NCBI GenBank assembly: GCA_037783415.1
Contig: JAZGTN010000017.1
Location: 2,424,501-2,488,500 of the forward strand
DNA: 64,000 nt
Direction of reading: 5' to 3'
Source: Leptasterias polaris
Lineage: Eukaryota > Echinodermata > Asteroidea > Forcipulatida > Asteriidae
In this document: positions 45,441 to 56,219 of the stretch, piece by piece
Numbering within the stretch: the stretch's first letter is position 1
Layout: each line of letters opens with the position of its first letter
Translations under genes and position numbers: made by a program
Notes under the pieces: generated by a model
Told to the model about the DNA's origin: nothing
The model's database searches: none
Seen by the model: only the letters and a program-made list of their open reading frames with translations

Positions 45441-45500
45441 GATGGCGCGCTTCTAATCGAAGATGGCGCGCTTCTAATCGAAGGTGGCGCGCTTCTAAAC
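45441..45500 (+). repeat. Three copies of a 21-bp tandem repeat
   Basis: The unit AAGATGGCGCGCTTCTAATCG occurs three times with minor changes, just before MITE copy 1. Confidence 0.85.
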
Positions 45501-45504
45501 CACT

Positions 45505-45986
45505 AGGGCGCACCACACCAAATAAGCCAGAATTAATGCGCCAAGCTACTTATCATAATTTGTAAACCCACAACTTATTTTTAATTACAACGTTTTGGGG
45601 GTCATGCAATTAATAGATTGTGTAAATATAATAATCTATCACAACCTGGGGGTTCTGTGCTTCAACTTTTGAGGAGACTTGATACATTTAGGCGTTAAAG
45701 TTGGCCCTATTTGACCGGGTAAGTAGAGAAGTGCTTCACGAAAACTGGCAGCAAGTCGGTTTTGGAAAAATACAAATTTTCGCGTTTTTTTCTTCTGGGG
45801 TAGTTAGCAAAAATTCCAAACGGCTGACCTGGCAAAAATTGAAAAGAATTCTGAAGTTCAGTCGTCCGAAAATATGTTTGATTGGTTTTCAAGAGGCTGA
45901 GAGACTTTCACGATTTTTTGAGTATTTTTGAATATTTATCATTTAGCATTGGTTCCTATGGGAGTTTATTTAGTGTGGTGCGCCCT
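45505..45986 (+). mobile_element. 482-bp MITE, AGGGCGCACCACAC ends, copy 1
   Basis: Inverted ends AGGGCGCACCACACCAAATA and TATTTAGTGTGGTGCGCCCT. TA lies on both sides if the element is taken to start at GGGCGC, which suggests a TA target duplication. It is almost identical to copy 2 (one difference noticed, GATACATTTA against GATAAATTTA). The 76-codon frame inside is shared simply because the copies are identical. Likely mobilised recently in trans. Confidence 0.88.
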
Positions 45987-46440
45987 ATATATACAACATG
46001 GCGGCGCCCGTGCAGCCATGTTTGTGTTCTGTTTACATTTATGTAGGCTTGAAACAACGACAGTAATGAGTTGTGTGGGGGCATTGTTTGTCACTTTGTT
46101 GCTGTTTTTACATTGGAAACATCATTTCTTTGACTGTAAACTGTTAGTATAGCAATAATGTTTCTATTTCCTCAAATTACAATACATTTATTAACCGAGA
46201 ATAATTCAACGTTTCAAACTCAAAGAGGGGTTTGCTTTCTAAACCTGCATGGTTAAACTATGACAAGTAATAAGTATGAGACTGACGGTTTTAGTCACAT
46301 TCAAAGAATCATGAGCCAACGTGGCTGGTTGAATATGAAAAAGGAGAGAAAAACCACCAACAGACTATTTGAAGAGGAGTAGGGGAGGTGGTGGATATGT
46401 CATCATTATGTCAAGTTTCCGGAAGGTGAATACACTCTGA
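45987..46440. other. Gap between MITE and C-rich satellite
   Basis: No supported gene. Confidence 0.3.
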
Positions 46441-46715
46441 TGCGTGTGAAACCCTAGGCCTATCCCCCAACCAGCAGCCTAAACCCTACACTATACTGTA
46501 CAACCCTCGGCAAAAACCGTAGCCGTCAGCCCAAAACCCAGCCCCCAGCCCAAACCCTACACCCAAGCCGAATCATAGCCCCCAGCCCTAACCCTAGCCC
46601 CTAGCCGAAATCATAGCCCCAGCCCAAACCCTAACCCCCAGCCGAGCCTACCCCCAAAGCCCAAAACCCTAGCCGTCAGCCCGGACCCTATCCCCCAGCC
46701 CAAACACCTTATTAG
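46441..46715 (+). repeat. Degenerate CCC(T/C)A-rich tandem tract
   Basis: Irregular repetition of AACCCTAGCCCCCAGCCC-like units with a period of about 18-36 bases. It superficially resembles telomeric CCCTAA but the exact hexamer is not tandemly repeated, so it is a minisatellite rather than an internal telomere. Confidence 0.7.
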
Positions 46716-47386
46716 CTTACAGTCTTAACTCTTAACTCTTAACTATAGTCCAATTGTTCCCGTTCACCCACAATTTATTAACCGTAAAGTGTCTGGAAGG
46801 GCATTTTGCAACAAGCCCCGCCCACGCCCCGCCCACCCATTCACCCCCTTATCCCTTAAAGCTAGGTAAAATGAAACTTGGAATGACAATTAAACGTGGT
46901 AAAATGACCTATGTATATTCTTTTTTGTTATAAAGTTCACCATTTTAAACTCAATATGATTACATGGTTAAAAATGTTGGCGGGTAAGCAAAATCTACCC
47001 CCCCCCCCCTTCTCAGGCCCTCCCTCTTCAATCCCCTTTCCCTTTTACAGCTTCCACATTAGTTAACCCCCTCTTGTCAATTATTAAAAATAATTGTAAG
47101 GCGTTTAGAATCGTATAACTAAAAAAAAGAGATAAGTTTATAACTTGTTGAGTGACTAGGATTTGGATATAACAACTGACTTGTCATTAGAGTGTACACA
47201 GCGTGTAATGCAGGTTTTTTTTATCGCATTGCTTAGAGTACATGTAAATGCTCAAACATGTTTGACCTTGTTGTAGACGAACGCAATAACATTTCCAATT
47301 CATTTTTTCAGATATCAAGTCAGTGACTTTATTTCAACAATTTAAGCATAATTTTTTAACCATAAAGAATAATTAAGTGCCCTTAT
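46716..47386. other. Non-coding gap
   Basis: AT-rich with a short poly-C at 47000-47010. No gene. Confidence 0.3.
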
Positions 47387-47868
47387 AGGGCGCACCACAC
47401 CAAATAAGCCAGAATTAATGCGCCAAGCTACTTATCATAATTTGTAAACCCACAACTTATTTTTAATTACAACGTTTTGGGGGTCATGCAATTAATAGAT
47501 TGTGTAAATATAATAATCTATCACAACCTGGGGGTTCTGTGCTTCAACTTTTGAGGAGACTTGATAAATTTAGGCGTTAAAGTTGGCCCTATTTGACCGG
47601 GTAAGTAGAGAAGTGCTTCACGAAAACTGGCAGCAAGTCGGTTTTGGAAAAATACAAATTTTCGCGTTTTTTTCTTCTGGGGTAGTTAGCAAAAATTCCA
47701 AACGGCTGACCTGGCAAAAATTGAAAAGAATTCTGAAGTTCAGTCGTCCGAAAATATGTTTGATTGGTTTTCAAGAGGCTGAGAGACTTTCACGATTTTT
47801 TGAGTATTTTTGAATATTTATCATTTAGCATTGGTTCCTATGGGAGTTTATTTAGTGTGGTGCGCCCT
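47387..47868 (+). mobile_element. 482-bp MITE, AGGGCGCACCACAC ends, copy 2
   Basis: Direct-orientation duplicate of 45505-45986, offset 1882 bp, with the same length and ends. The left flank ends TA; the right flank starts TG. Confidence 0.88.
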
Positions 47869-47949
47869 GCATGGGCGACTGCTAACTACTCTAGCGCCCT
47901 CAAGAGTCTGGAAACCAACACCAACTACACGCTCATTTGCGTTACAATA

Positions 47950-48055
47950 CTGAGATAGCTCAGTTGGTAGAGTGCCGGCACGTTAATCCGGAGGTCGTTG
48001 GTTCAAGTCCCGCTCTAGTCGAATTTCTCTTTGTTCAACCCAAAATCTTTTTAAA
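47950..48055 (+). mobile_element. tRNA-derived SINE head
   Basis: TGAGATAGCTCAGTTGGTAG (A box) and GGTTCAAGTCC (B box) are correctly spaced, and the middle can form an anticodon-like arm CCGG...CCGG with GTT in the loop. The acceptor and T stems mispair, and the base before GTT is C, not the invariant T33, so a functional tRNA is unlikely. The downstream TTTCTCTTTGTTCAACCC would be the SINE body. Confidence 0.55.
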
Positions 48056-48270
48056 CTGTACCCAGTCAGTTTCCCTTGTGGTTTATTATTTGATTGTCAT
48101 ATTTTTTTGTCAAACTTTAAGAGGCACAATGGCTGTTATGACCATTCAAAACACTAGTATACCAGGGCAGTTTTTGTTATCCTCAGCCAAGAAAATAATA
48201 CTACTAAAACATAAAAAGCATGATGCGAAAGTGGTCTGAAGCTGAGAGTATTAAGTTGTCAAAATTTCAA

Positions 48271-48845
48271 AGAAATCTCTCTTAAGACAAATTGTGAGTG
48301 TTTTATAAAACTGGGTTATCGTGTGACGAAAAACTGCAACTAACAGCGACAACTTTTCAAACATAATTATGATTTTACAGTCAAGACGAGAACATTCATA
48401 AGGAATTCATATAATTTTATAATAAAGAAATAAAGTAATTTCAGGGAAAAACAGCCCTGGGACTATATTATTTACAATCTTAACACCAATAATTATTTGA
48501 AAAATAATAATAGGCCCTATGCTTTTTTTTAAATACATAATTTGAGTGTTGTTGCCACATAGTCTAGTGCACTGGGCACACGTTCTGCTGTATCACAGTG
48601 TGGGACAGTTCATGAGCAAGACGCTTAACCTTTTTGCTGTGTCTTTCGGATGAGATAATAATATTTTCTTTTTAGAAAAGAAAAGGTCTTCACCTGCTCA
48701 TATCGAAAAAAGTACTAATGAATTTCGACGCACAAATGCGTTAATGCATAACTGTACTGTAATTCAGAATTAAACATTTAAAACATGACAATTACAATGT
48801 AGATACCCGAGAAAAGATAAGATTTTCAAACTCAATTTTTGTATG
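48271..48845 (-). repeat. Interspersed repeat R3, copy 2
   Basis: Inverse copy of 39890-40461; begins AAGACAAATTGTGAGTG and includes GGGTTATCG and GACAGTTCATGAGC-type variants. Non-coding. Confidence 0.7.
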
Positions 48846-48912
48846 GCAAAGAATACCTTTGGTTTTAGAAACAGTTCAATTGTTTGAATCCCACATAGGA
48901 TGTATATGTATA

Positions 48913-48959
48913 TGTGGCACCAGGATATTATTTGGAGTCGTATAAATAATTGGGTTGAG
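48913..48959. repeat. 47-bp match to the end of the LTR at 55462
   Basis: TGTGGCACCAGGATATTATT and the following bases to GGGTTGAG are identical to the first 47 bp of the 55462-55823 LTR, in the same orientation; beyond that the two diverge. It may be a truncated or related LTR. Confidence 0.6.
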
Positions 48960-49040
48960 AAATTCTGCGTTCCATATCCTGAAGTTTCGTCTCAAAATGC
49001 TCAGTGTGTTGTGATGTTGGAGCATCATCCTTCGGAGAAA

Positions 49041-49254
49041 TGTGGTTTTATTCGGTTGGATAACTTATAACTAGGGCGCTCCACGTCGCCATTACGTTAA
49101 TCACGTGATGGGGTGCGGCATATTCAAATCGGCGTACTGAAGCGTGATCCTATAAGTAGTGCGTTTTAGCATAGTAAGAATCAGTTCAGGCCGTTCTGCT
49201 GATGCGCTGAGTGTTTCTTCTCTGTACGTATTACTAGCTTTTGCTTGCTTGGTT
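49041..49254 (+). repeat. Split direct repeat A1 (promoter and 5' leader)
   Basis: A 214-bp repeat identical in layout to A2. It ends immediately before the AAGATG of gag. It contains CCTATAAGTAG (TATA-like, about 49150) and, about 30 bp on, AATCAGTTCAGG, an initiator-like TCAGTT, so A probably holds the promoter and leader. Confidence 0.9.
49150..49186 (+). promoter_or_regulatory. Candidate TATA box and initiator in repeat A1
   Basis: CTATAAGTA followed at about 30 bp by TCAGTTC. The arrangement is duplicated in A2 (about 50096-50132), so transcription could start in either repeat. Confidence 0.5.
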
Positions 49255-49257
49255 AAG

Positions 49258-50599
49258 ATGTCATTCAAAGACGACCAGCCTAATTTTAATTCTGAATTGC
49301 TGTTTGACAAGTTTAAGGACTATTTCAATAAAAAGTTTGACAGTATATCTAATATCAACAAACAAGGCGAGGACAGTGGTTTTAAAGACCTAAAGAATAA
49401 GATAGAGGCGAAAGCTCTGAAGAGATCTGGCAACACTGCTCAGTTTGAGTTCTGTGGGCAACTTGAAATAGCACATGACAAGATAAAGATTGCTCTTCTC
49501 AAGAAAGGGGACATCCAAGAAGCGATTGACGCCATCCAAGAGGCAGAGGATCTAGTCACGGACAGAAAGAGAAAAATCAAGATAGCCGACGACAGCAAGG
49601 CTGGCTGGGCAACAGTCCAGCATCTGGATAAGGGAGGAGCGGAGCAATCGGCAGAAGAAAGAAAACGAGTTCTGGTCGCTGAGGAATCTGCACTGAAAGA
49701 GATTGAGAGCAAGAAAAGGCAGAGAAGATTCCAGACGGCTCAATCGAGTTCTAAAGATGCTTTTCAAGCTGATCGGTATCTTTTTCGAGGTAATATTCTT
49801 TCCCGTTACCCTAATGAGCTTTGTGTCGGTTCATAAATCGATCTAGCACCGGCACATTCCCATGCTTTAATAAACCTGAAGAAACTTAAATTGTCTGTAT
49901 TCTTTATAGTGTGTTTATTGTTATTGGTTGTCCAATAGAGTTAAACTGTTTTTCATGCGTATGAGCGTAGCGAAGTAGCATGAAAATGTGGTTTTATTCG
50001 GTTGGATAACTTATAACTAGGGCGCTCCACGTCGCCATTACGTTAATCACGTGATGGGGTGCGGCATATTCAAATCGGCGTACTGAAGCGTGATCCTATA
50101 AGTAGTGCGTTTTAGCATAGTAAGAATCAGTTCAGGCCGTTCTGCTGATGCGCTGAGTGTTTCTTCTCTGTACGTATTACTAGCTTTTGCTTGCTTGGTT
50201 TCACTTAAGTTTTTTTCACAAGATACTTTTAAATCTCAGAAGTTTTTTGTTTGGTTGGTTTTTCTCTCTGTTGTCTTCTGCTGTTTTTCTATATTTTTTA
50301 TTTTGTAATGAATACCAATAGGCATGCCAACTACTGACATATGCTACAACTGCAGACAACCCGGTCACTGGTCAAGAGAGTGCCCATATAGCATTGACAC
50401 CATGTACTCCAGGGTCAAGCCAAGGGCTAGATCAGCACCATCTATTGGGTACACCAATTTCAACAATAGAGTCACCCCATGGCAAGTGCGTACAGCAGCC
50501 ATCACCCTCCCGAGCACAATGGCCAGTTTCCCATCAATCAATCCAGCCACCAATGCAACCTCTACAGGCATCGCTGCAGGATCCTCCACTTTGCCTTAA
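49258..50599 (+). CDS. Gag of DIRS-type element, two exons
   Basis: Exon 49258-49789 starts MSFKDDQPNFNSELLFDKF and contains the motif KIADDSKAGWATVQHL typical of DIRS/Ngaro Gag proteins. A donor CGAG|GTAATA at 49790 and an acceptor AATACCAATAG at 50321 are both phase 1 and would join it to 50322-50599. This second exon encodes a CCHC zinc knuckle (CYNCRQPGHWSRECP) and a Ser/Pro-rich tail. If unspliced, the frame runs on to a stop at 49834-49836, one base before repeat B1, giving a Gag without the zinc knuckle. The predicted intron (49790-50321) contains all of B1 and A2. Coiled and charged Gag sequence would package the element RNA. Confidence 0.78.
49837..49986 (+). repeat. Split direct repeat B1 (polyadenylation module)
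   Basis: A 150-bp repeat starting ATCGATCTAGCACCGGCACA and ending GTAGCATGAAAA. It carries AATAAA at 49869-49874, so it can act as a 3' end for the short gag transcript. It is directly joined to A2. Confidence 0.9.
49987..50200 (+). repeat. Split direct repeat A2
   Basis: A second copy of A1, 214 bp. Where A1 leads to the gag ATG, A2 leads instead to a long pyrimidine-rich tract ending in the acceptor at 50321. Confidence 0.9.
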
Positions 50600-53500
50600 G
50601 TTCTCAAATCTTGAGCAAAAGTTCGGTGATGTGCTAAAGGTACAGTGTGGATATGAGTCATGTGAGACGAACGATCTAAAATCTGATAATCAGTCGGTCA
50701 AAGGGAGATTAAAACACCACTCTAGTTTTTGGATTAATATTGGCACTTCACCAATGATTATGTCAGTAATAAATGAAGGATACAGAATTCCTTTTATTGA
50801 GAACCCACCTCCCATGCATCATCGTAACAACAATTCGGCTATAAATGAGCATTTGTTTGTAACTAAAAGAATTGCTTAGTTCCAAAAGGATTTATGAAAT
50901 GTCAGGTCCTTCTTACGTGGTGAGTCCCCTGTCAGTAGCTTATCAAGTATCTGGGGAAAAGAGGTTGATTTTGGATTTGAGCAGATTGAACAAATTCGTA
51001 CAAAAGGCAAAATTCAAGCTGGAAGACTGGAAAATTGGTTTGCAGTATATTTCAGAAAATGCACTTCTATTTTCTTTTGATTTGAAGTCAGGTTACCACC
51101 ATATTGACATTTCAGCGGAAGATCAAACATTTTTGGGTTTTTCCTGGCAGTTCAAAGGTCGTGTTTGTTATTTTGAGTTTACTGTTCTTCCTTTTGGGCT
51201 TTCTTCTGCTCCTCTTCTTTTTACCAAAATGTTAAAACCTCTAGTCACTCATTGGAGAGATTCAGGTATACTCATTGCGTTATATTTAGACGACGGTTTT
51301 TGTGTCATTCCCAGTTCGGAAGCCAACGACAAATCCCACGAAATTATAGCAAAAGAGATTTCCAAGCATGTAAGGCTTGATTTGTTAAGAGCAGGTTTTG
51401 TTTATAACATAGAGAAGAGCAAGTGGACTCCAACCCATTGCATTGAATGGTTAGGCATGATTTGGGACACACGGGGTGGTACTTTGAAAGTGCGCCAAAA
51501 ACGTATAGAAAAAATATTACAGACAATATCTGAAATAGAACGGTGTTCTTTTTTGTCAGTGCGTAAGTTGCAATCTTTCGTTGGCCAAATTATTTCTCTA
51601 GGTCCAGTTTGTGGAAATTTAACTAGGCTGATGACCAGGCACTGTCAAGTTAAAATTGCCCAAGATGATGACTTAGTTAAAGTTGTCTGCTTAGGGCACT
51701 CTTGTTTGGAAGAAATCCAATTTTGGAAGCAAAATGTTTCTTCTCAAAATGTTCGGAGATTATTTATACACAGGGAGGTGAACAAGATTGCTTGTTGTGA
51801 TGCAAGCGCTTTTGGCTCAGGTGCTATCATTTGTAATGATGTGCACACAGCACATAAACTCTGGTCAAAAGCTGAGGCAAGCCAAAGTTCCACATGGAGG
51901 GAATTAAGCACAATTCATTTTGCTCTGATCTCCTTTTTACCGTTAATTTCAAACTCTGATCTGAAAGTCTTTACAGACAGTCAAAGTGCAGCTCGAATTG
52001 TAGAGGTTGGCAGTATGGTTAAAGGGTTGCAGGAAATAGCCTTTGATATATTCAAAATATGTGTGCAGAATAATATCAAATTAGAAGTTGATTGGATACC
52101 AAGATCAGAAAATGATCAGGCAGATTTCATTAGTAGGTTAGTTGACACGGATGACTGGAAGATTTCCAAACAGTTTTTTAGTGAGCTAAATGATCTTTGG
52201 GGCCCTTTCAGTGTGGATTGTTTTGCTTGTTTTTATAACAAACAACTTGATCGTTTTTTCTCAAGATTTTGGAATCCCGGTACTTCTGGCGTGGACGCAT
52301 TTGCGCAAAGTTGGTCAGGAGAAAACTGTTTGCTGGTCCCACCAGTAGTATTAATACCCAGTGTACTAAATCATCTACATCTCTGTAAAAGTAAAGGAAC
52401 ACTAGTTTTCCCTTGGTGGCCATCTTCAGTTTTCTGGCCAGTTTTATGGTCTATTTTCAGACCTTGGATTAAAGGTTTGGTTTCTGCCGTAGGTGCGGTA
52501 GTTTTGCAACAGGGAAGAAATAAAAATTCTCTGCTAGGTTCCCCAGTTTTCAAAGGTGTAGTATGTGCTGTTAACATTGATTGCTCAAAATGAATGTTTG
52601 CCATTCTAATGCTGTGTTCTTTATTTTTATCATTTTGTCTTATTTAAATAGATCATTATGCACAACGCTTTTGGGCAGATTTTCCCAGCAGTCTAGAAGA
52701 GATCAAGAAACGTATTTTCAGCGATGCATTACTAGCTAAGGCTGATGGCACTTTAAATAGCTATTTATATAAATGCAGAGCATTTTTTACTTGGCTTACA
52801 GAATGTGGTTTTAGTATTAATCTACCCATTCAGGATGAGATTATAGCAGCTTTTTTAGTCAGCAAGCAGTCCAAAGCAAATTCGGATAGTATTATTATTT
52901 CTACTTCGGCTGCTATTAAATGGCTACATTCCCTAATAAATGCCAAACCAAATCCAGTTGACTCACCAATAGTTCAACAAATTATATTAAGCGGTAGAAA
53001 GAATCTCCATAAACCACCTATACAAAAACAACCGATTTCTTTTGTCCAAGTGAAAAGCATCATAGATAAATTTGGATCTCCTAATAACAACTTGATGGAA
53101 TTTCGTACAGCTTGTTATTTTTCTTTTAATTTTGCACTGCTTTTCAGACACGATGAGATGGCGCAGCTAAAAGCTTGCCATATTTCTGAGCTATCGGAAG
53201 GAAACGGTCTTAGTATTTTTATTCCTCGATCTAAAACAGACATTTTCAGAGACGGAAGTACGGCTTTTGTCTCTGACACTGGCAACAAATATTCTCCAGT
53301 ATTCATTCTAAAACAGTATTTGCAGAGATGTGGCATAGTTATGGGACAAGATGCTTTCATATTCACAGCACTGTCTTACCATTCCAGTACAAAGGAATAT
53401 TCACCCATGCTCAACAAATCGCTAAGCTATAGCAGATGTAGGGAGTTGTTTTTAGAGGCACTTGAAGTTATAGGTGTAAAAAATCCCAAATTGTATGGAC

Positions 53501-53667
53501 TTCATAGTTTAAGATCTGGAGGAGCTTCGCACCTCGCCAACAAAGGTGTTTCGGAAGAACTTATTATGCAACACGGTAGATGGAAAACAGTTACAGCCAA
53601 AAACCGTTATGTTAAACGGGAGGTAAAAATCAGGCTCAATGTCTCCTCTATATTGAATACAGATTAA
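50394..53667 (+). pseudogene. Pol of DIRS-type element: RT, RNase H and tyrosine recombinase, one frameshift
   Basis: A frame overlapping the gag 3' end (50394-50879) gives the pre-RT region (GYRIPFIENPPPMHHRNNNS). A one-base shift at about 50868 (ACTAAAAGAATTG) moves to the frame 50872-52555. That frame encodes RT (SPLSVAYQVSGEKRLILDLS; FSFDLKSGYHHIDI; LPFGLSSAPLLF; catalytic YLDDG) and RNase H (CCDASAFGSGAI; TWRELSTIHFAL; FTDSQSAARIV). A phase-1 intron (donor AAAG|GTGTAG at 52556, acceptor TATTTAAATAG at 52651) leads to the tyrosine recombinase, 52652-53667. It has the catalytic set Arg in FRHDEM, HSLRSGG (HxxR), HGRW and NRY. It lacks any visible methyltransferase domain, favouring Ngaro over DIRS1. 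Confidence 0.85.
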
Positions 53668-54084
53668 TGGTTCAATTAATATTATAATGTGAAAAGTGTA
53701 GTTTATTTTCGATAATGGTAAACATCTATAGGCGATTCTTGATACAATTTATTTGTTTTTCATTAATGTATTTAAGCAATGGAGGAGTACAAAAAGTGTA
53801 ACGAAGAAGTTATTTGAATTCGAATAATGATGTATTTATTGTAATTGTTTTAATTTCAGAAATTGAGACATTCCGGGATATCCCGAAGGTTCTTTTTAAT
53901 TGAGTTGAATTTTGATTAAAAGACAGGGCGATGTATTCCCGGGAGATACCCGAAGGGCTAAAAGAGCCGGGATTCAAATTTTTGAATCGAATGTGGAAAG
54001 AATGATTTAAAATACCATTAATTTTTAACAGTCTAATCTGCAATACTAACTTTATACGATATAAAACCAATCTGTAATACACTC
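53668..54084 (+). other. 3' non-coding region of the DIRS-type element
   Basis: Lies between the recombinase stop and B2. It contains two similar inverted-like motifs (CGGGATATCCCGAAGG and CCGGGAGATACCCGAAGGGC) that could fold. Confidence 0.5.
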
Positions 54085-54234
54085 ATCGATCTAGCACCGG
54101 CACATTCCCATGCTTTAATAAACCTGAAGAAACTTAAATTGTCTGTATTCTTTATAGTGTGTTTATTGTTATTGGTTGTCCAATAGAGTTAAACTGTTTT
54201 TCATGCGTATGAGCGTAGCGAAGTAGCATGAAAA
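54085..54234 (+). repeat. Split direct repeat B2
   Basis: Exact-length duplicate of B1, with AATAAA at 54117-54122, closing the element at GCATGAAAA. Confidence 0.9.
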
Positions 54235-55461
54235 GACGTGATTGCCGGGTTTGACGAAGAGTGGTGGGTGAGGCGGCTGTGGGGTTGAGTGGCAAGGTTG
54301 ATGATCTAACAGTCGTAGGAGTGGGAAACATGAAGTCTTGATAGCTTTGTCTTTTTGGTCAAGCCATTGTGTCTAATAGAAAACAAAAATGACTAGAAAA
54401 TACAAAACACAAGCATTAATAACAAATGTACTCAACTATTGAATGATCTCACAGAATGGGTAGGCGACCAAAAGAATTGAAATCATTGAAATCAGTCAGT
54501 TCAAAAAATTATAAATGCTTTACCCAAAAGCCAATTAAAATTGACCACAAAGTCCCTTACTGAAAACCAGATAGTACACAAAATTACAATTATCAAAAAC
54601 GTAAATTACAATTATCAAAAACGCAATCTTACATTCAAGAATTGGTTTTGCATGTATGTAGGCTACTATATCAGAAATTTCACAAAAACTCTTTTTCGTA
54701 AACTGGCATGATACTGATTCCACTAAAAAGAATTATCAAAATTCAAAAAAATAAAAAATAGGTTTGCACAAATTCAAACACCTGAAGATTCTATGTTATA
54801 TAATTATAGTAATAGTATTGTTATTATTACAAAATTACCTTTACAAAAAATGCTAAACAGTTTTGTTTCAAGGAGTGTCTTCGTCGTCCAGTTATGCGCA
54901 CAGTGCTTTGAAGCGATGTCTGCGATTTTTATTTGTTCAGTTAAAACACGCACTGACTGATATTAACGCGATTTCTTGACATAAATGTTAACAGTTTTGG
55001 TCGCTGAAATGTTCTGAAGACAAATTCTCGTTCATTATGGAAAGTTCAGAGCACACACGATGAAATTTCAGTCCAAAAGGGGCACGATCCTTCGTCAAGA
55101 AATTAAAAACAACGTGAGTCGTACACAAAGCAACGTAGGTTCGTTACCCTGACTGAAGTAAAACGGTATGGTGCCTTCACAGGTTTACTGTAACAACGCG
55201 GTTCATTCAGGCACCAGACTACTTGCTACAGTACGGTGTCTCTCCGGAGCCAAATAACAATGTCCGTTGGTAAAATAATCAACGTGGCGTCTCCATGGGC
55301 ATCTGGGGTACGTCTAAATATAAGCTTCGTCGTCTCGGCGGGTTGGGCCGAAAGGAAAGGCAGCACCCGGGCCAGAGCTGGCCACCAAAATGACTGGGTA
55401 GATTCCAGAATAACGGAGCTATTAATTAATTAATTTCCTCAAACCCGGATCTTCCACCAAA
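54235..55461. other. Non-coding flank with possible LTR-element leader
   Basis: No ORF. On the minus strand, immediately inside the LTR, TGGTGGAAGATCCGGGTTTG (55440-55459) looks like a tRNA primer-binding site, so part of this stretch may be the leader of a decayed LTR retrotransposon on the minus strand. Confidence 0.4.
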
Positions 55462-55823
55462 TGTGGCACCAGGATATTATTTGGAGTCGTATAAATAATT
55501 GGGTTGAGGAGAATAGCTTTCCGTTTACTGTTTAAGTTATGATGAGAGTTTATTCCGGATCTGTAAATGAAGAGAAGAGAGCAGAGTCTGTTTCAGTGTT
55601 GCTTCTCTTGCATTTGTGAAGTGAATGTCAAAGTCATAATTGGACTCATATCTAACTAAAATAACATACAATTCTAACACAAATTATCCAAGGAATTATA
55701 GTAATACAAAATAGCAACTTGCTGTGCAATAGGAGCTAACTACGGGAACGCACTATTCAATACTGATTTAAACAATGGCGTTCCCGCCAAAAGAATGACA
55801 ATGGTTGCATTCTTGCTGCCACA
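55462..55823 (-). mobile_element. Probable LTR (362 bp) of a decayed LTR retrotransposon
   Basis: Ends TGTGGCA and TGCCACA form the usual TG...CA inverted termini. Flanks CCAAA and CCTAA are near-matching 5-mers. A PBS-like sequence adjoins its left side, which orients it on the minus strand. A 75-bp internal segment (TGTAAATGAAGAGAAGAGAG...) is duplicated at 55963-56037. Confidence 0.6.
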
Positions 55824-55962
55824 CCTAAAACTATAATTACTTACAAAAATACACATTAATAACAGTAAACCTTACAGAATTTCTATAATATATCAAGGAT
55901 GTCAATAAATTAAACAGATATTATAATATAAAATGATAAGAATAAATGGTGTCATATTTACC

Positions 55963-56037
55963 TGTAAATGAAGAGAAGAGAGCAGAGTCTGTTTTAGTGT
56001 TGCTTCTCTTGCATTTGTGAAGTGAATGTGAAAGTGG
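55963..56037. repeat. Partial duplicate of LTR interior
   Basis: CTGTAAATGAAGAGAAGAGA through GTGAAGTGAATG matches 55561-55635 with few differences. It implies a second truncated LTR or local duplication. Confidence 0.75.
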
Positions 56038-56219
56038 GGGCTTGTGAGGGCGCAAGTGTTAACAGGCTTAATTTGCATAATAAAACATTTGTATAATAAA
56101 AGGCAATCGGCGGATGGATATAAATGCGGTAAGTATAATGTACACAAATGAAAGAAAATAGTACCTTTAAAGGAATAATTAGTAAACTCTGTGGGGTATC
56201 TCTTTATAACCGTCACATA

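Larger units (their letters stand above)
49041..54234 (+). mobile_element. DIRS/Ngaro-type tyrosine-recombinase retrotransposon
   Basis: A 5.2-kb element with split direct repeats in the order A1 (49041-49254), B1 (49837-49986), A2 (49987-50200), B2 (54085-54234). It encodes Gag with a zinc knuckle, RT-RNase H and a tyrosine recombinase. Split direct repeats and a tyrosine recombinase instead of an integrase are the known hallmarks of PAT/Ngaro-type elements, which insert through a circular intermediate without target duplication; none is seen here. What is odd is the placement of B1-A2 between gag and pol. Start and end share a short A-run (GAAA before A1, GAAAA at the B ends), a plausible recombination core. 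Confidence 0.88.

Noticed and set aside
46441..46715. Interstitial telomere repeat
   Set aside because: CCCTAA occurs only sporadically; the period and sequence are irregular.
45701..47813. Identical 76-codon ORFs in the two 482-bp MITEs
   Set aside because: Identity follows from near-identical copies; composition and length do not suggest a protein and the MITE has no coding ancestor in view.
47950..48022. Functional tRNA-Asn (GTT) gene
   Set aside because: A and B boxes are good but the acceptor and T stems mispair and position 33 is not T; a SINE head fits better.
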